From positions 1-64,000 of the forward strand of contig NZ_SJSO01000005.1 of assembly GCF_004331735.1 (NCBI RefSeq): a DNA stretch of 64,000 nt. Direction: 5' to 3'. The DNA is from Pedobacter psychrodurus (lineage in GTDB: Bacteria > Bacteroidota > Bacteroidia > Sphingobacteriales > Sphingobacteriaceae). Position 1 is the first letter of the stretch; every line of letters starts with the position of its first letter. Below are positions 51,993 through 60,846 of the stretch, piece by piece. The translations under genes and the position numbers were made by a program. The notes under the pieces were generated by a model. That model searched no databases. It saw nothing but the letters and a program-made list of their open reading frames with translations, and was not told the origin of the DNA.

Positions 51993-52634
51993 ATGAACAA
52001 TATTTTTAAGTTCTTTACACCTCAAGACAAAAAGTTTCATCCGCTTTTCGAACAAGCAGGTAGCAATGCATTAAAAATTGCTGAAACCCTTTTAGAAATG
52101 GTTAGCACGGGTGATGCTGAAAGCAGAAAAACAATTTTTAAAGAAATTGAGCGCCTGGAGCATGTAGGTGATGATATTACCCATTCAATTTTTCTTGAAC
52201 TGAGCAGGAACTTTATTACGCCATTTGATAGAGAAGACATTCATGCACTGGCTACTGCAGTTGATGATGTTGCCGATTACATTTATGGTACTGCAAACCG
52301 TATGCAGATGTATAACATGAATACCATTAACGAGCCGATTGTTAAAATTGCCGAACTTTTGGTAGAAATGTGTACTGATATTGATAAAGCAATTAAAGAA
52401 TTACGCAGTTTCAAAAACATCCGTGTAATTGCCGATGCTTGTATCCGTATTAACAGTGGCGAAAATCAGGCTGATTATGTATTTACATTAGCGGTAGCCC
52501 GTTTATTTGAATACGAAACCAATGCGATTGAATTAATTAAACAAAAAGAGGTTTTACAAACGATAGAAAAAGCGACAGATAAATGTGAGGATGTGGCGAA
52601 TGTGCTTGAAACTATCTTGGTTAAAAACGCTTAA
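51993..52634 (+). CDS. PhoU-like protein (DUF47), Pit partner
   Basis: 213 residues, all-helical, of the DUF47/PhoU-related family commonly encoded next to Pit transporters. HVGDDITHSIFLELSRNFITPFDREDIHALATAVDDVADYI is the diagnostic stretch with acidic metal-binding residues. It is thought to modulate low-affinity phosphate uptake. Ends 12 bp before the transporter gene. Confidence 0.92.
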   Translation: MNNIFKFFTPQDKKFHPLFEQAGSNALKIAETLLEMVSTGDAESRKTIFKEIERLEHVGDDITHSIFLELSRNFITPFDREDIHALATAVDDVADYIYGTANRMQMYNMNTINEPIVKIAELLVEMCTDIDKAIKELRSFKNIRVIADACIRINSGENQADYVFTLAVARLFEYETNAIELIKQKEVLQTIEKATDKCEDVANVLETILVKNA

Positions 52635-52646
52635 TAAAAAACAAAC

Positions 52647-53657
52647 ATGGTAACTACCTTATTGGTTGTTGTTGTAATTCTGGCTATTGCTTTCGATTAC
52701 ATTAACGGCTTTCACGATGCCGCTAATTCGATTGCAACAGTTGTTTCTACAAAAGTTCTTACGCCTTTTCAGGCGGTTTTGTGGGCTGCGTTGTTCAATT
52801 TCGCCGCCTATTTTTATTTTACCGACCACAAAGTGGCTAATACCGTTGCTAAAACGGTAATTGAAAATTATATCACATTAGAAGTTATTCTTGCAGGTTT
52901 AGTTGCTGCAATTATCTGGAACCTTTTAACCTGGTGGTATGGTATCCCTTCAAGTTCATCGCATACCTTAATTGGTGGTTTTGCCGGTGCAGGTATGACA
53001 CATGCTTTACTTACTGGCGCTAGTCCGATGGATGCTGTAAACATGGGTTATGTAGTTAAAATTGTATCATTTATTGTATTAGCTCCAATAATCGGTTTGG
53101 TAATTTCAGTGGTTTTAACATTGATTATCATCAATATCTGTCGTTATGCGAAGCCATCAACTGCTGAGAAATGGTTTAAACGTTTGCAGTTATTGTCATC
53201 TGCAGCATTAAGTTTCTTTCATGGTGGTAACGATGCGCAAAAGGTAATGGGAATTATCGCCACAGCATTAATTGCAGCAAAAGTAATTCCTGATTTCGAC
53301 TCAATGCCTGCATGGGTGCCAATCGCTTGTTATTCGGCAATCTCATTGGGTACAATGAGTGGCGGCTGGAAAATTGTAAAAACAATGGGTTCTAAAATTA
53401 CCAAAGTAACAGCACTTGAAGGCGTTGCGGCAGAAGGAGCCGGAGCAATTACATTGGGTATTACTGAGCACTTCGGTATTCCGGTTTCTACAACGCATAC
53501 TATTACAGGATCCATTGTAGGTGTAGGGGTTGTAAAAAGTGTATCAGCAGTACGTTGGGGTGTAACTATTAATCTGATTTGGGCATGGGTTTTAACCATT
53601 CCGGTATCGGCTACTTTGGCTGCAATAATTTATGCAGCAATTTATTACTTAAAATAA
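52647..53657 (+). CDS. pit: Inorganic phosphate transporter, Pit family
   Basis: 336 residues, about ten membrane helices. The two PiT signatures are AFDYINGFHDAANSIATVVST near the start and LSFFHGGNDAQKVMG in the middle, with GIPSSSSHTLIGGFAG and GIPVSTTHTITGSIVG as the paired internal repeats. Cotransports metal-phosphate with protons or sodium. Co-transcribed with the PhoU-like gene and followed by a terminator. Confidence 0.95.
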   Translation: MVTTLLVVVVILAIAFDYINGFHDAANSIATVVSTKVLTPFQAVLWAALFNFAAYFYFTDHKVANTVAKTVIENYITLEVILAGLVAAIIWNLLTWWYGIPSSSSHTLIGGFAGAGMTHALLTGASPMDAVNMGYVVKIVSFIVLAPIIGLVISVVLTLIIINICRYAKPSTAEKWFKRLQLLSSAALSFFHGGNDAQKVMGIIATALIAAKVIPDFDSMPAWVPIACYSAISLGTMSGGWKIVKTMGSKITKVTALEGVAAEGAGAITLGITEHFGIPVSTTHTITGSIVGVGVVKSVSAVRWGVTINLIWAWVLTIPVSATLAAIIYAAIYYLK

Positions 53658-53682
53658 AAACAAAATCTTTAATATATACTTA

Positions 53683-53718
53683 AAAAGACCAAGACTTAAT
53701 TGTTTTGGTCTTTTTTTG
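53683..53718 (+). terminator. Terminator after pit
   Basis: AAGACCAA and TTGGTCTT stem around a short loop, then TTTTTTTG. Confidence 0.85.
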
Positions 53719-53767
53719 TTTTATAATGATTTGGAAAGCAAGAGTGGAAGCCTTTGGTTTGGGTCCC

Positions 53768-53827
53768 GTCCCGCTAAACGCTTTATCCTGATGAAAAAAT
53801 CAGGATGCCGCTTATATCGGGTTTAAA
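53768..53827. repeat. Repeat family R6, copy 2
   Basis: GTCCCGCTAAACGCTTTATC ... ATGCCGCTTATATCGGGTTTA, reverse complement of the element at 51650-51712. Contains the hairpin TCCTGATGAAAAAATCAGGA. Confidence 0.7.
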
Positions 53828-53905
53828 TTACAATTGTTGTGGTTTTTGGGAGAATATTGGGTGCCGCAAATCTTTTTGATAAGGAGAAATCCGAAAATGA
53901 GTAGT

Positions 53906-53999
53906 TCGTCATTCCTACATAGGTGGGGGATCTTAAAGCTCATTGCATTATCCTGAAGGAATGCCCTTGGCATGATTCCCAATCATTTACGAATGACAG
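53906..53999. repeat. Repeat family R2, diverged copy
   Basis: CGTCATTCCTACATAGGTGGGGGATCTTAAAGCTCATTGCATTA ... GATTCCCAATCATTTACGAATGAC follows the order of the 60607 copy with decayed hairpins. Confidence 0.55.
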
Positions 54000-54014
54000 T
54001 TTCCAAAAATCAGG

Positions 54015-54150
54015 AGTCATTGCGAGGCACGAAGATAACCGAACAAAGTGAGCTCATGAATGCCTTTAAAAACATATTTAAAAATGAATAATCTTTCCAA
54101 CTTGCGATAAAGATTGCTTCAGCCAATGAAAAATCGGCTTCGCAATGACG
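54015..54150. repeat. Repeat family R3, inverted pair
   Basis: GTCATTGCGAGGCACGAAG at the left and GGCTTCGCAATGACG at the right enclose AGATTGCTTC-like motifs; related to 12586-12640. Confidence 0.5.
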
Positions 54151-54302
54151 ATCTCCTTAGGAGAAATTTGTCATCCCAATTCCTTTTGTTTTTTTTCTAA
54201 AACTGACATCTGGTAATGACGATTCGCCTTAAGTCTATTTAGAGACCTATCATCTCCTTAAAATCCCTTATATGCTTTGCTTGTGGAATGGTTTGAATAC
54301 GA

Positions 54303-55610
54303 TTAAAACTTAACGCTTATTTCAACTAAATCTGTTCCGTTTTTAGGTAATACCCAATCCGGACCATCTTGAATAAGTCGTTTCGCTTCCGCATCGGCTT
54401 TTTTGTTAAGCGATTTTATAACGGTAATATTTGTTGGCCGTCCGTTGTTTTTAACTTTGAAACTTAAAATTACAAATTGCTCCGGGCCTTTAGGGTTATA
54501 AAGCTTATTATTATTTTCTAAGTATTGGCTATAGTTAATGGTAGAAACCGGAATAGGTTTCGTAATATCATCGGCCGATTTTCCATCCAGGTTTTGTTCT
54601 GCACGCAGTGTAATTTTCGGCGCAGCAATATTTTCTTTTTTGTGCCCGTTCGAACCTGTAATTAATGCAATTTCGTTTAGTGATTTATTCCCACTTAAAG
54701 CACCTTTAATCGCATTAGGGTCTTGTAAGCCGGCTACAGGCAATTCCTTGAAACCAATGGCATTAATCAACAAGTCCTTATCTCTTGCATTACTATCGGC
54801 AGGTAAATAGAAATAACCTTTAGCATCTGTTGCGGTTACATTTTTGGAGCCAGCTAACTTTACCACAGCACCCTGAACAGGCCGGCCATTGCTTTGGTCT
54901 ACAACGTTGCCACTAAATGCAATTTTACTTGAGCCTAATGCCGGCGCAGGTGCTGCAGCTACCACAGTTTCATTTAGTATACTTTGTTCTGCCTTTGCTT
55001 TATAAGCAGAGGCACCAAAGTTTTCTGCTTTTGCCGCTCTTGCCCGATTGTAATCTGAAACAGCTTTTGCTTCGGCAATTTGTTGTTCGGCAGGTTCTAC
55101 AATAGGTTTGGTTTTAGTATTTTTTGCTAAATCACCTGTTTTTGCAGCTGTAATTGCTTTATCTATCAAAGCTGTCTTTGTCGAATTTTGAGTAAACGTA
55201 TCTTTTTTAGGTTGATTTGAAGCAATTGCTGTTGTGCTATCCAATTGAACCATTACACCACCTTGTTTATGTGCTGCAAGTTCTGCGTTTCGGCGGTTAG
55301 TTTCGCGCATAAAGAATAAAATGCTCACCGCGATAAAGGCAACCGTTGCTGTTGCCGCAATACTTAACCTTTGCGTAGTAATGCCCCAAAGCTTGCGTTT
55401 TATAGGTTTCTCAGAAACACGGTCGTACAGTTGTTTTTGTAAAATAGACAGTGTTTGCTTGCGTTTAGGTGATTGTTTTAGTCCTTCCAATGCTTCGGCA
55501 ACAAAAGGGTCCTCCAAAGCCTGTCTTTCTACGAAGTGCATAGCCTTAGCATCAAGCTTACCATCCAGGTAATCTTCCAGAACATCAATATCTAACCAAT
55601 CGTTATTCAC
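54303..55610 (-). CDS. Anti-sigma-like protein fused to carboxypeptidase-regulatory and TonB C-terminal-like domains
   Basis: 435 residues. The cytoplasmic N-terminus (DVLEDYLDGKLDAKAMHFVERQALEDPFVAEALEGL) looks like a sigma-binding region; a membrane helix is at 82-101. The periplasmic part has an Ala/Lys-rich spacer, a carboxypeptidase-regulatory-like fold (about 230-300: FSGNVVDQSNGRPVQGAVVKLAG...NATDAKGYFYLP-type) and a TonB-C-like end (EQFVILSFKVKNNGRPTNITVIKSLNKKADAEAKRLI). It overlaps the ECF sigma gene by 8 bp. Anti-sigma function is inferred; the periplasmic domains could sense an outer membrane partner. Confidence 0.75.
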   Translation of the reverse strand: MNNDWLDIDVLEDYLDGKLDAKAMHFVERQALEDPFVAEALEGLKQSPKRKQTLSILQKQLYDRVSEKPIKRKLWGITTQRLSIAATATVAFIAVSILFFMRETNRRNAELAAHKQGGVMVQLDSTTAIASNQPKKDTFTQNSTKTALIDKAITAAKTGDLAKNTKTKPIVEPAEQQIAEAKAVSDYNRARAAKAENFGASAYKAKAEQSILNETVVAAAPAPALGSSKIAFSGNVVDQSNGRPVQGAVVKLAGSKNVTATDAKGYFYLPADSNARDKDLLINAIGFKELPVAGLQDPNAIKGALSGNKSLNEIALITGSNGHKKENIAAPKITLRAEQNLDGKSADDITKPIPVSTINYSQYLENNNKLYNPKGPEQFVILSFKVKNNGRPTNITVIKSLNKKADAEAKRLIQDGPDWVLPKNGTDLVEISVKF

Positions 55611-56181
55611 TACTGTTTTTCTCTATACAAATCTTTAAATTACGCTTACCGTTTTGGATGTAACTCTTCACTTTAAGCATATCGTAGCCAGTAATATCGG
55701 CCACTTCTTTATAACATTTTTCTTGTAAATAAAATAAATCTACGCTTTTTCGCTGTTCTTCAGGCAATGTTTCCATGCACTTTTCCATAATGGTAAGCTG
55801 TGTTTCTTTTGTGTTGTCTATATCCAGATGCACAAACTCGCTGTTTTCCACAAAAGTATCGTCTATTGAGACATTATTTTGCTTGGCCGATTTCCGTAGG
55901 GCCATTAAACAATGGTTCCGCGTTAAAACATGAAGCCAGCTTTTAAAATTTTGTACCTCATGTATTTTCAGCTTTTTTACCAGTTCTTCAAAAATTTGCA
56001 TTACCGCATCCTTACTCTGCTCTTCATCTTTAAAGTAGTTTAAGCAAACCCCAAACACCAAATGCATATATTTATTGTAAAGCGTACCCAACGCGTCTAA
56101 ATCGCCAGTATTTTTATACTCGGCAATCAATTTGGCGTCGTCTTGCTGGGAGTTTCCAGCTGTGTTTTTTATAAACCTCAA
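55603..56181 (-). CDS. ECF RNA polymerase sigma factor
   Basis: 192 residues. Region 2 (YNKYMHLVFGVCLNYFKDEEQSKDAVMQIFEELVKKL, FKSWLHVLTRNHCLMALRK) and region 4 (LPEEQRKSVDLFYLQEKCYKEVADITGYDMLKVKSYIQNGKRNLKI) are clear. Coupled by overlap to the fused anti-sigma-like gene. Regulon not identifiable from the window. Confidence 0.92.
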   Translation of the reverse strand: MRFIKNTAGNSQQDDAKLIAEYKNTGDLDALGTLYNKYMHLVFGVCLNYFKDEEQSKDAVMQIFEELVKKLKIHEVQNFKSWLHVLTRNHCLMALRKSAKQNNVSIDDTFVENSEFVHLDIDNTKETQLTIMEKCMETLPEEQRKSVDLFYLQEKCYKEVADITGYDMLKVKSYIQNGKRNLKICIEKNSSE

Positions 56182-56336
56182 AAAAATGGTAGCTATTTCG
56201 AATTATCTTTCAAGTATAAAAAATATTTCTGAGTGATGAGACATAAACTAATTTTTTAGGAAGAGAAGGTGCTAAATATTTTACGTTCTTCACTATCTTT
56301 TTAAACGGTTTAACAATGTTGCCATGGGCAAAGGCT

Positions 56337-56344
56337 TATCTTTG
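56337..56344 (+). promoter_or_regulatory. -7 element for the DUF4197 gene
   Basis: TATCTTTG, exact consensus, 57 bp before the ATG; a TTG lies at 56319-56321 but with a short 15-bp spacer. Confidence 0.4.
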
Positions 56345-56400
56345 AGGGTAAATAAAAAAAGTATGGCAGTTGTTTTGCTAACTATGATTAAACACACAAA

Positions 56401-57162
56401 ATGAAAAAGATCAATATTTTAACGGCATCACTGGCCATGCTGGTATTTGCAAGCCTAAATGTTAGCGCACAGATTAAACTGAGTGATATATTTAAAAAGA
56501 TAACCGAAAAACAAGGCACTACAACAGCTGCTACCGGAACACCATCTACTTTTGAAATAGGACAGGGGATTAAGGAAGCGCTACAAATTGGTGTTTCTGC
56601 TGGCGCTGACAGGCTTTCACTTAAAGATGGCTTTTTGGGGAATCTGGCTGTTAAAATCCTAATGCCTCCTGAAGCACAAAAGGTTGAAAAAACATTGCGC
56701 GGCATAGGTTTGAATAAACTTTGCGATAATGTAATTGTAAGCTTAAACCGCGCTGCCGAAGACGCTGCTACCGAAGCGAAGCCCATTTTTATATCGGCCA
56801 TTAAACAGATGACTTTAACGGATGCGACTAATATCCTGTTGGGTAACAAAGACGCAGCTACCGAATATTTTAAAAGGGTGACAACTGCACAATTGATGCA
56901 AAAATTTAGTCCGATTGTAACCACAAGTTTGAATAAGGTAAATGCCACCAAGTATTACAGCGATTTAACTACACAATACAACCGTTTACCTTTGGTAAAG
57001 CCAGTAAATACCAACTTAACTGAATACGTTACACAAAAAGCGATAGATGGTTTATTTGTGGAGGTTGCGAAAGAAGAACTAAAAATTAGGGGTAACCTGA
57101 ACTCAAGAAGCACAACATTGCTGCAAAAGGTATTTGGTTACGCTGATAGGAAAAAGATTTAA
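56401..57162 (+). CDS. DUF4197 domain exported protein
   Basis: 253 residues with a signal peptide (ends NVSAQ). GIKEALQIGVSAGADRLSLKDGFLGNLAVKILMPPEAQKVEKTLR and DATNILLGNKDAATEYFKRVT are the conserved blocks of DUF4197. The family is helical and periplasmic, with no established function. Monocistronic. Confidence 0.88.
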   Translation: MKKINILTASLAMLVFASLNVSAQIKLSDIFKKITEKQGTTTAATGTPSTFEIGQGIKEALQIGVSAGADRLSLKDGFLGNLAVKILMPPEAQKVEKTLRGIGLNKLCDNVIVSLNRAAEDAATEAKPIFISAIKQMTLTDATNILLGNKDAATEYFKRVTTAQLMQKFSPIVTTSLNKVNATKYYSDLTTQYNRLPLVKPVNTNLTEYVTQKAIDGLFVEVAKEELKIRGNLNSRSTTLLQKVFGYADRKKI

Positions 57163-57314
57163 TCTGTTTAATTGTTGTTCGTGAAGACACGAACCACGGC
57201 AGATAGAAATCGATTGCCTCGGTCTGTGTCTCCACAGGCCGAAATTAGACTCTTTTGGTATCGTATTGGTTTTTGAAAGATTTAATCGGTTTAGTTGTTG
57301 TTCGTGGGGACACG
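57155..57314. repeat. Tandem-like repeat of about 36 bp after DUF4197
   Basis: GATTTAATCTGTTTAATTGT (57155) and GATTTAATCGGTTTAGTTGT (57279) each continue TGTTCGTGRRGACACG, so a 36-bp unit recurs 124 bp apart. The left copy overlaps the end of the gene. Confidence 0.6.
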
Positions 57315-57423
57315 TGCCATGGCGAAGGATAGGATCGACCAACACAAAGTTTGTATTAAGTAAAATATAGCTTCTTTGTCCACTCAGCAACCGCAGACAC
57401 AAAAACTATTTGTAAAATTGTAC

Positions 57424-58359
57424 ATGAGGAAAATCAGCACCACATTAATTTCTATCTTAATTCCCTGTGTTACATTAATCACTTCTTGTGGCAACAATAA
57501 ATCGAAAGAAGAAAATACCAAAGCCATTTTAGATACTGTTTCATTAAGCAATAAAAATTTTGCTTTGGCTTATCAGGATGGTGATAAAATTGTAGCCACA
57601 AGTATCGATACCATGAAACAGATTTCGTTCGGTGGTGCTACCGATCCGGCAATTTCTCCTGATGGAAATAAATTGGCTTATACGCTTAGCGATTCTGTAG
57701 GAAATAGATCAATCTGGATTGCTGATATGGAAAATAAAAGCCAGGGGAAATTGCAGGTAAATAGCAATAATTATTATCAGGCCATGTGGTCGGCCAATGG
57801 AGGTGCTATTGCTTTCAATATTTTTAACAACAAAAACCTATGGAAGATAGGCGTAATTAAAGCCGATAATTCGGGTTATGTGATGCTTGATAGTGCATCT
57901 AAAATAAATGTTTATGCGCCAACCTGGAAAAATGAAAAGGAAATCATCGGGCAAGATCTTAATAACCTGTACACCTTTGATCTTTCCGGAAAATTAACAG
58001 ATACCAAATCTATTGCAAGTTTAATCGGAAAAGACTTTTCGATAGCCAGTAGTAACCGATTCTTTTATACAAAAGATGGAGAAAAACTGATTTTTAATGC
58101 GGGGAATACCGATGTTCTGGATGGATTAACAGGACCGAGCGAAGCGGTTTATGTTTTAGATTTGAACAATAAAAAACTAATGCGTATTTCGCCAAAGGGT
58201 ATGAATGTTCCTTATGTTTTTGTTACGGCCGATGATCGAATTTTTTATAGCGGAGCTGAAAAACCCTTTACGCAAAGCAAAATATATGTTTCTGATTTAG
58301 AAGGGAATATTAAAACTGTAGTGGATAAAGGAAATAACCCAACAGGTGCATTGAAATAA
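57424..58359 (+). CDS. Lipoprotein with WD40/TolB-like beta-propeller repeats
   Basis: 311 residues from the ATG at 57424, giving a lipoprotein signal (LISILIPCVTLITSC, Cys22). Repeated units SPDGNKLAYTLSDSVGNRSIWIADM and WSANGGAIAFNIFNNKNLWKIGVI are PD40/TolB-like blades, about six in all. Probably a periplasmic binding or scaffold protein. Ends 24 bp before the reductase gene, possibly co-transcribed. Confidence 0.82.
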   Translation: MRKISTTLISILIPCVTLITSCGNNKSKEENTKAILDTVSLSNKNFALAYQDGDKIVATSIDTMKQISFGGATDPAISPDGNKLAYTLSDSVGNRSIWIADMENKSQGKLQVNSNNYYQAMWSANGGAIAFNIFNNKNLWKIGVIKADNSGYVMLDSASKINVYAPTWKNEKEIIGQDLNNLYTFDLSGKLTDTKSIASLIGKDFSIASSNRFFYTKDGEKLIFNAGNTDVLDGLTGPSEAVYVLDLNNKKLMRISPKGMNVPYVFVTADDRIFYSGAEKPFTQSKIYVSDLEGNIKTVVDKGNNPTGALK

Positions 58360-58383
58360 TCTGTTTATCATATTTAGATTAAC

Positions 58384-59319
58384 ATGCTAAATAAAACAAG
58401 AATTGTTATTATAGGAATTGGTGGCGTAGGTGGGTATTTCGGAGGCTTATTGTCTAAGAAATACAACAACGGAGATGATGTAGAAGTTGTTTTTGTTGCC
58501 CGTGGCGAACATTTAAAGGAGATACAGAACAAAGGCTTAACTGTAATAAAAGGGAGCGAAAATTTTGTAACCAAGCCGTATCTGGCTACTGATGATTATA
58601 ATAAAATTGGCGTTGCCGATTATATTGTAATCTGCACGAAAAGCTACGATTTAAAACAGACCATCGAAAAGTTAAAACCCTTAATTAACCATAAAACGAT
58701 ATTATTGCCACTTTTAAATGGTGTTAGCGCAAGTGATGAAATTTTAGAAATCCTGCCCAATGCAAATGTTTTAAAAGGCTGTGCGTTTATCGTTTCCAAA
58801 ATTAAATCGACTGGTATAATCGAAAATTCTGGCAACATTCAAAAGCTATTTTTTGGTATGGATGGGCCACTTAGTGATGAGGTTTTACATCTGAAAGATT
58901 TAATGTTTGATGCAGATATCGATGTAACGGTTTCGGATAAAATATCTACCGCCATCTGGGAAAAATTTATATTTATTTCTCCTACGGCTACTTCTACGTC
59001 TTATTTCGATAGCACTATCGGAAAGGTACTGGAAGAAAATATTGAAACTGTTCTGAAGTTAATTGAAGAAGTGAAAAACCTTGCCCTTGCTAAAGGCGTA
59101 ACCATTAGTGATGACATTTCGGGCAAAACATTAAATACGATGAAATCGATGCCCTACGAGGTTACTTCATCCATGCACCGCGATTATCTCAATCAAAAAC
59201 CGCAAACAGAAGTTGAGTCGTTAACAGGCTACGTTGTACGGGAAGGCGAAAAACTTGGCATTGCTGTACCGACTTATCAAAAACTGTACGAAGGATTACT
59301 CAAAAAGAGATCACTATAA
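58384..59319 (+). CDS. 2-dehydropantoate 2-reductase family protein
   Basis: 311 residues. Rossmann motif GIGGVGGYFGG at the N-terminus binds NADP; CTKSYDLKQTIEKLKPLI and LLNGVSASDEI follow. The C-terminal ApbA_C domain has WEKFIFISPTATSTS and SSMHRDYLNQKPQTEVESLTGYVVREGE, including the substrate-contacting Lys of WEKF. It could make pantoate for coenzyme A, but many paralogues of PanE have other roles and no pan gene is adjacent. Confidence 0.85.
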   Translation: MLNKTRIVIIGIGGVGGYFGGLLSKKYNNGDDVEVVFVARGEHLKEIQNKGLTVIKGSENFVTKPYLATDDYNKIGVADYIVICTKSYDLKQTIEKLKPLINHKTILLPLLNGVSASDEILEILPNANVLKGCAFIVSKIKSTGIIENSGNIQKLFFGMDGPLSDEVLHLKDLMFDADIDVTVSDKISTAIWEKFIFISPTATSTSYFDSTIGKVLEENIETVLKLIEEVKNLALAKGVTISDDISGKTLNTMKSMPYEVTSSMHRDYLNQKPQTEVESLTGYVVREGEKLGIAVPTYQKLYEGLLKKRSL

Positions 59320-59380
59320 GTTCCTAAAAATCAGTTGATTTTGATTGAAAATGCCAATTTTTAAAAAAAAGTAAAGAAAA

Positions 59381-59409
59381 TTTAAAGTAATATTGAGTTT
59401 CATCCGTTT
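59381..59409 (+). promoter_or_regulatory. Putative ECF promoter of the third sigma gene
   Basis: TTTAAAGTAA (59381-59390), 13-bp spacer, CCGTTT (59404-59409). The same 10-mer with identical spacing to CCGT precedes the operon at 60955. The form GTAA ... CGT suits ECF promoters, so this sigma factor may drive its own gene. Confidence 0.5.
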
Positions 59410-59432
59410 ACTGGGTTATTAAGCAAAATTTA

Positions 59433-59984
59433 GTGCCAACAAACGAACCTCAAAATATCATTTCAACGGTTGCCAATTATGGTAAGCGTTTATTCAGTTT
59501 CATCCGTGGAAGGGTGAATACAGATGAGGATGCGGAAGATATTTTACAGGACGTCTGGTTTCAGCTCAGCAATCAGCCCGAGGCTGGCGCCATTGAGCAA
59601 ATTAGTGGCTGGCTATATCGGGTGGCAAGAAATAAGATCACCGATAAATATCGTAAGCAAAAAGAAGAATCGTTAGAAGATTTCACTTTCGAAGGGGAGG
59701 ATGGTGAAATCAATTTTAAAGAAATTTTACTTGCTGAGGCTTACTCGCCAGAAGAAGAAAGTTTAAAAAAACTATTCTGGGATCAACTGTTTTTGGCCTT
59801 GGAAGAACTGCCGGAGAATCAGCGTTACGTGTTTGTTCAGAACGAACTGGAAGAACGTACCTTTCAGGAGCTGGCCGATGAAACCGGAGAGAATATCAAA
59901 ACATTAATATCAAGAAAAGGTTATGCGGTAAAACACCTGCGTAACCGGTTACAAAATTTATATCAGGAATTTATTAACTATTAA
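59433..59984 (+). CDS. ECF RNA polymerase sigma factor, likely autoregulated
   Basis: 183 residues, GTG start (no ATG in frame upstream fits). Region 2 is FIRGRVNTDEDAEDILQDVWFQLSNQ with SGWLYRVARNKITDKYRK; region 4 is LPENQRYVFVQNELEERTFQELADETGENIKTLISRKGYAVKHLRNRL. Downstream lies a small membrane protein gene instead of a recognisable anti-sigma. The shared upstream motif links it with the 60955-62364 operon. Confidence 0.92.
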   Translation: MPTNEPQNIISTVANYGKRLFSFIRGRVNTDEDAEDILQDVWFQLSNQPEAGAIEQISGWLYRVARNKITDKYRKQKEESLEDFTFEGEDGEINFKEILLAEAYSPEEESLKKLFWDQLFLALEELPENQRYVFVQNELEERTFQELADETGENIKTLISRKGYAVKHLRNRLQNLYQEFINY

Positions 59985-59994
59985 ATTTACAGAC

Positions 59995-60342
59995 ATGATG
60001 AATAGAAATTTTAATCGCGGTAAGAAATTCATGTTCTTTTTCCCTGTAGCGGTGCTTATTGCAGCGGTGCTGGGCTATGTAGTTATGTTTTTATGGAACT
60101 GGATTCTGCCAGAAGTTGCCCATGCAGGGCGACTTAATTATTGGCAAGCGCTAGGTTTACTCGTGCTTTGCAGAATATTGTTCGGAAATTTCAATAAAGG
60201 AGGGCATGGTGGCGGTTTCCGTGAGCGCGTACGGGGAATGCGTGCTAAATGGGATTCGATGAACGAAGAGGAGCGGGCAAAATTTAAGGAAGAATATAAA
60301 CGGAGATGTGGCGGATGGGGCCACCACCGCAATAAAGAATAA
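59995..60342 (+). CDS. Small membrane protein in the ECF operon
   Basis: 115 residues. Two hydrophobic segments (about 11-36 and 47-61) and a Gly/Arg/His-rich C-terminal tail: HGGGFRERVRGMRAKWDSMNEEERAKFKEEYKRRCGGWGHH. The tail (about 66-112) resembles the soluble helix of Spy/CpxP-like small stress proteins in composition only. It starts 10 bp after the sigma gene, and could be its regulator or a target. Family not recognised. Confidence 0.75.
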   Translation: MMNRNFNRGKKFMFFFPVAVLIAAVLGYVVMFLWNWILPEVAHAGRLNYWQALGLLVLCRILFGNFNKGGHGGGFRERVRGMRAKWDSMNEEERAKFKEEYKRRCGGWGHHRNKE

Positions 60343-60346
60343 TTGG

Positions 60347-60377
60347 AAGCCTCGATTAAATTCGGGGCTTTTTTGTT
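60347..60377 (+). terminator. Terminator of the sigma unit
   Basis: AAGCCTCGA (60347-60355) pairs with TCGGGGCTT (60362-60370, one G-U pair), then TTTTGTTTT. Confidence 0.8.
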
Positions 60378-60379
60378 TT

Positions 60380-60502
60380 ACTGTCATTCTGAACGAGGTG
60401 TCGTCATCTCGACCGTAGTGCTCCAAAGGAGCTCCTTTGGAGGAGAGATCTTTGACTGTGTAAGATTTCTCCATTCCATTGTACTTCTGTCGAAATGACG
60501 AT
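60380..60502. repeat. Repeat family R1, copy 2
   Basis: GTCATTCTGAACGAGG ... CTCGACCGTAGTG ... GGAGAGATCTTT ... AGATTTCTCC ... GTCGAAATGACG. Resembles 9630-9735 with an extra hairpin CAAAGGAGCTCCTTTG. Confidence 0.6.
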
Positions 60503-60606
60503 CTTTCTACTAATTCTATTCGGTTGATGGCTCACCGACCGACAAGTTGATTCATTTAAAAGATTTTTCGACTACTCTATCATTGACAGATTTTTAATAG
60601 AGTGGT

Positions 60607-60680
60607 CGTCTTTCCCGCGCAGGCGGGAATCTTAAAGCGCTTGCATTACGATTCCCAATCGAGTTGGGAATGACGATTCC
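60607..60680. repeat. Repeat family R2, well-preserved copy
   Basis: TTCCCGCGCAGGCGGGAA and TTCCCAATCGAGTTGGGAA hairpins joined by CTTAAAGCGCTTGCATTACGA; reverse complement of the 11630 copy. Confidence 0.7.
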
Positions 60681-60846
60681 TGGTAACCTAACATTTGCAT
60701 AAAAATCAGCATCATATTGATTTTTATGAAATAATTATCCCTCGAAATGACGGACCTCTAAAAACTCATTAAAAAGATCCTTCGACTCCGCTCATGATGA
60801 CATAACGAGGGAAAAAATTCCTTAGTAAATAAAAAAATCAAAATAA

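Larger units (their letters stand above)
53658..54302. other. 645-bp repeat-rich intergenic region
   Basis: No gene. In order: pit terminator (53683-53718), R6 copy 2 (53768-53827), R2 copy (53906-53999) and R3 inverted pair (54015-54150). Between convergent genes, so a sink for repeats. Confidence 0.65.

Noticed and set aside
53906..54150. CRISPR-like spacing of short repeats
   Set aside because: The units are inverted hairpin elements of different families, not regularly spaced direct repeats, and no cas gene is present.
56388..56951. 187-codon minus-strand frame opposite DUF4197
   Set aside because: Long only because it is antisense to an Ala/Lys-rich gene; no domain and no start context.
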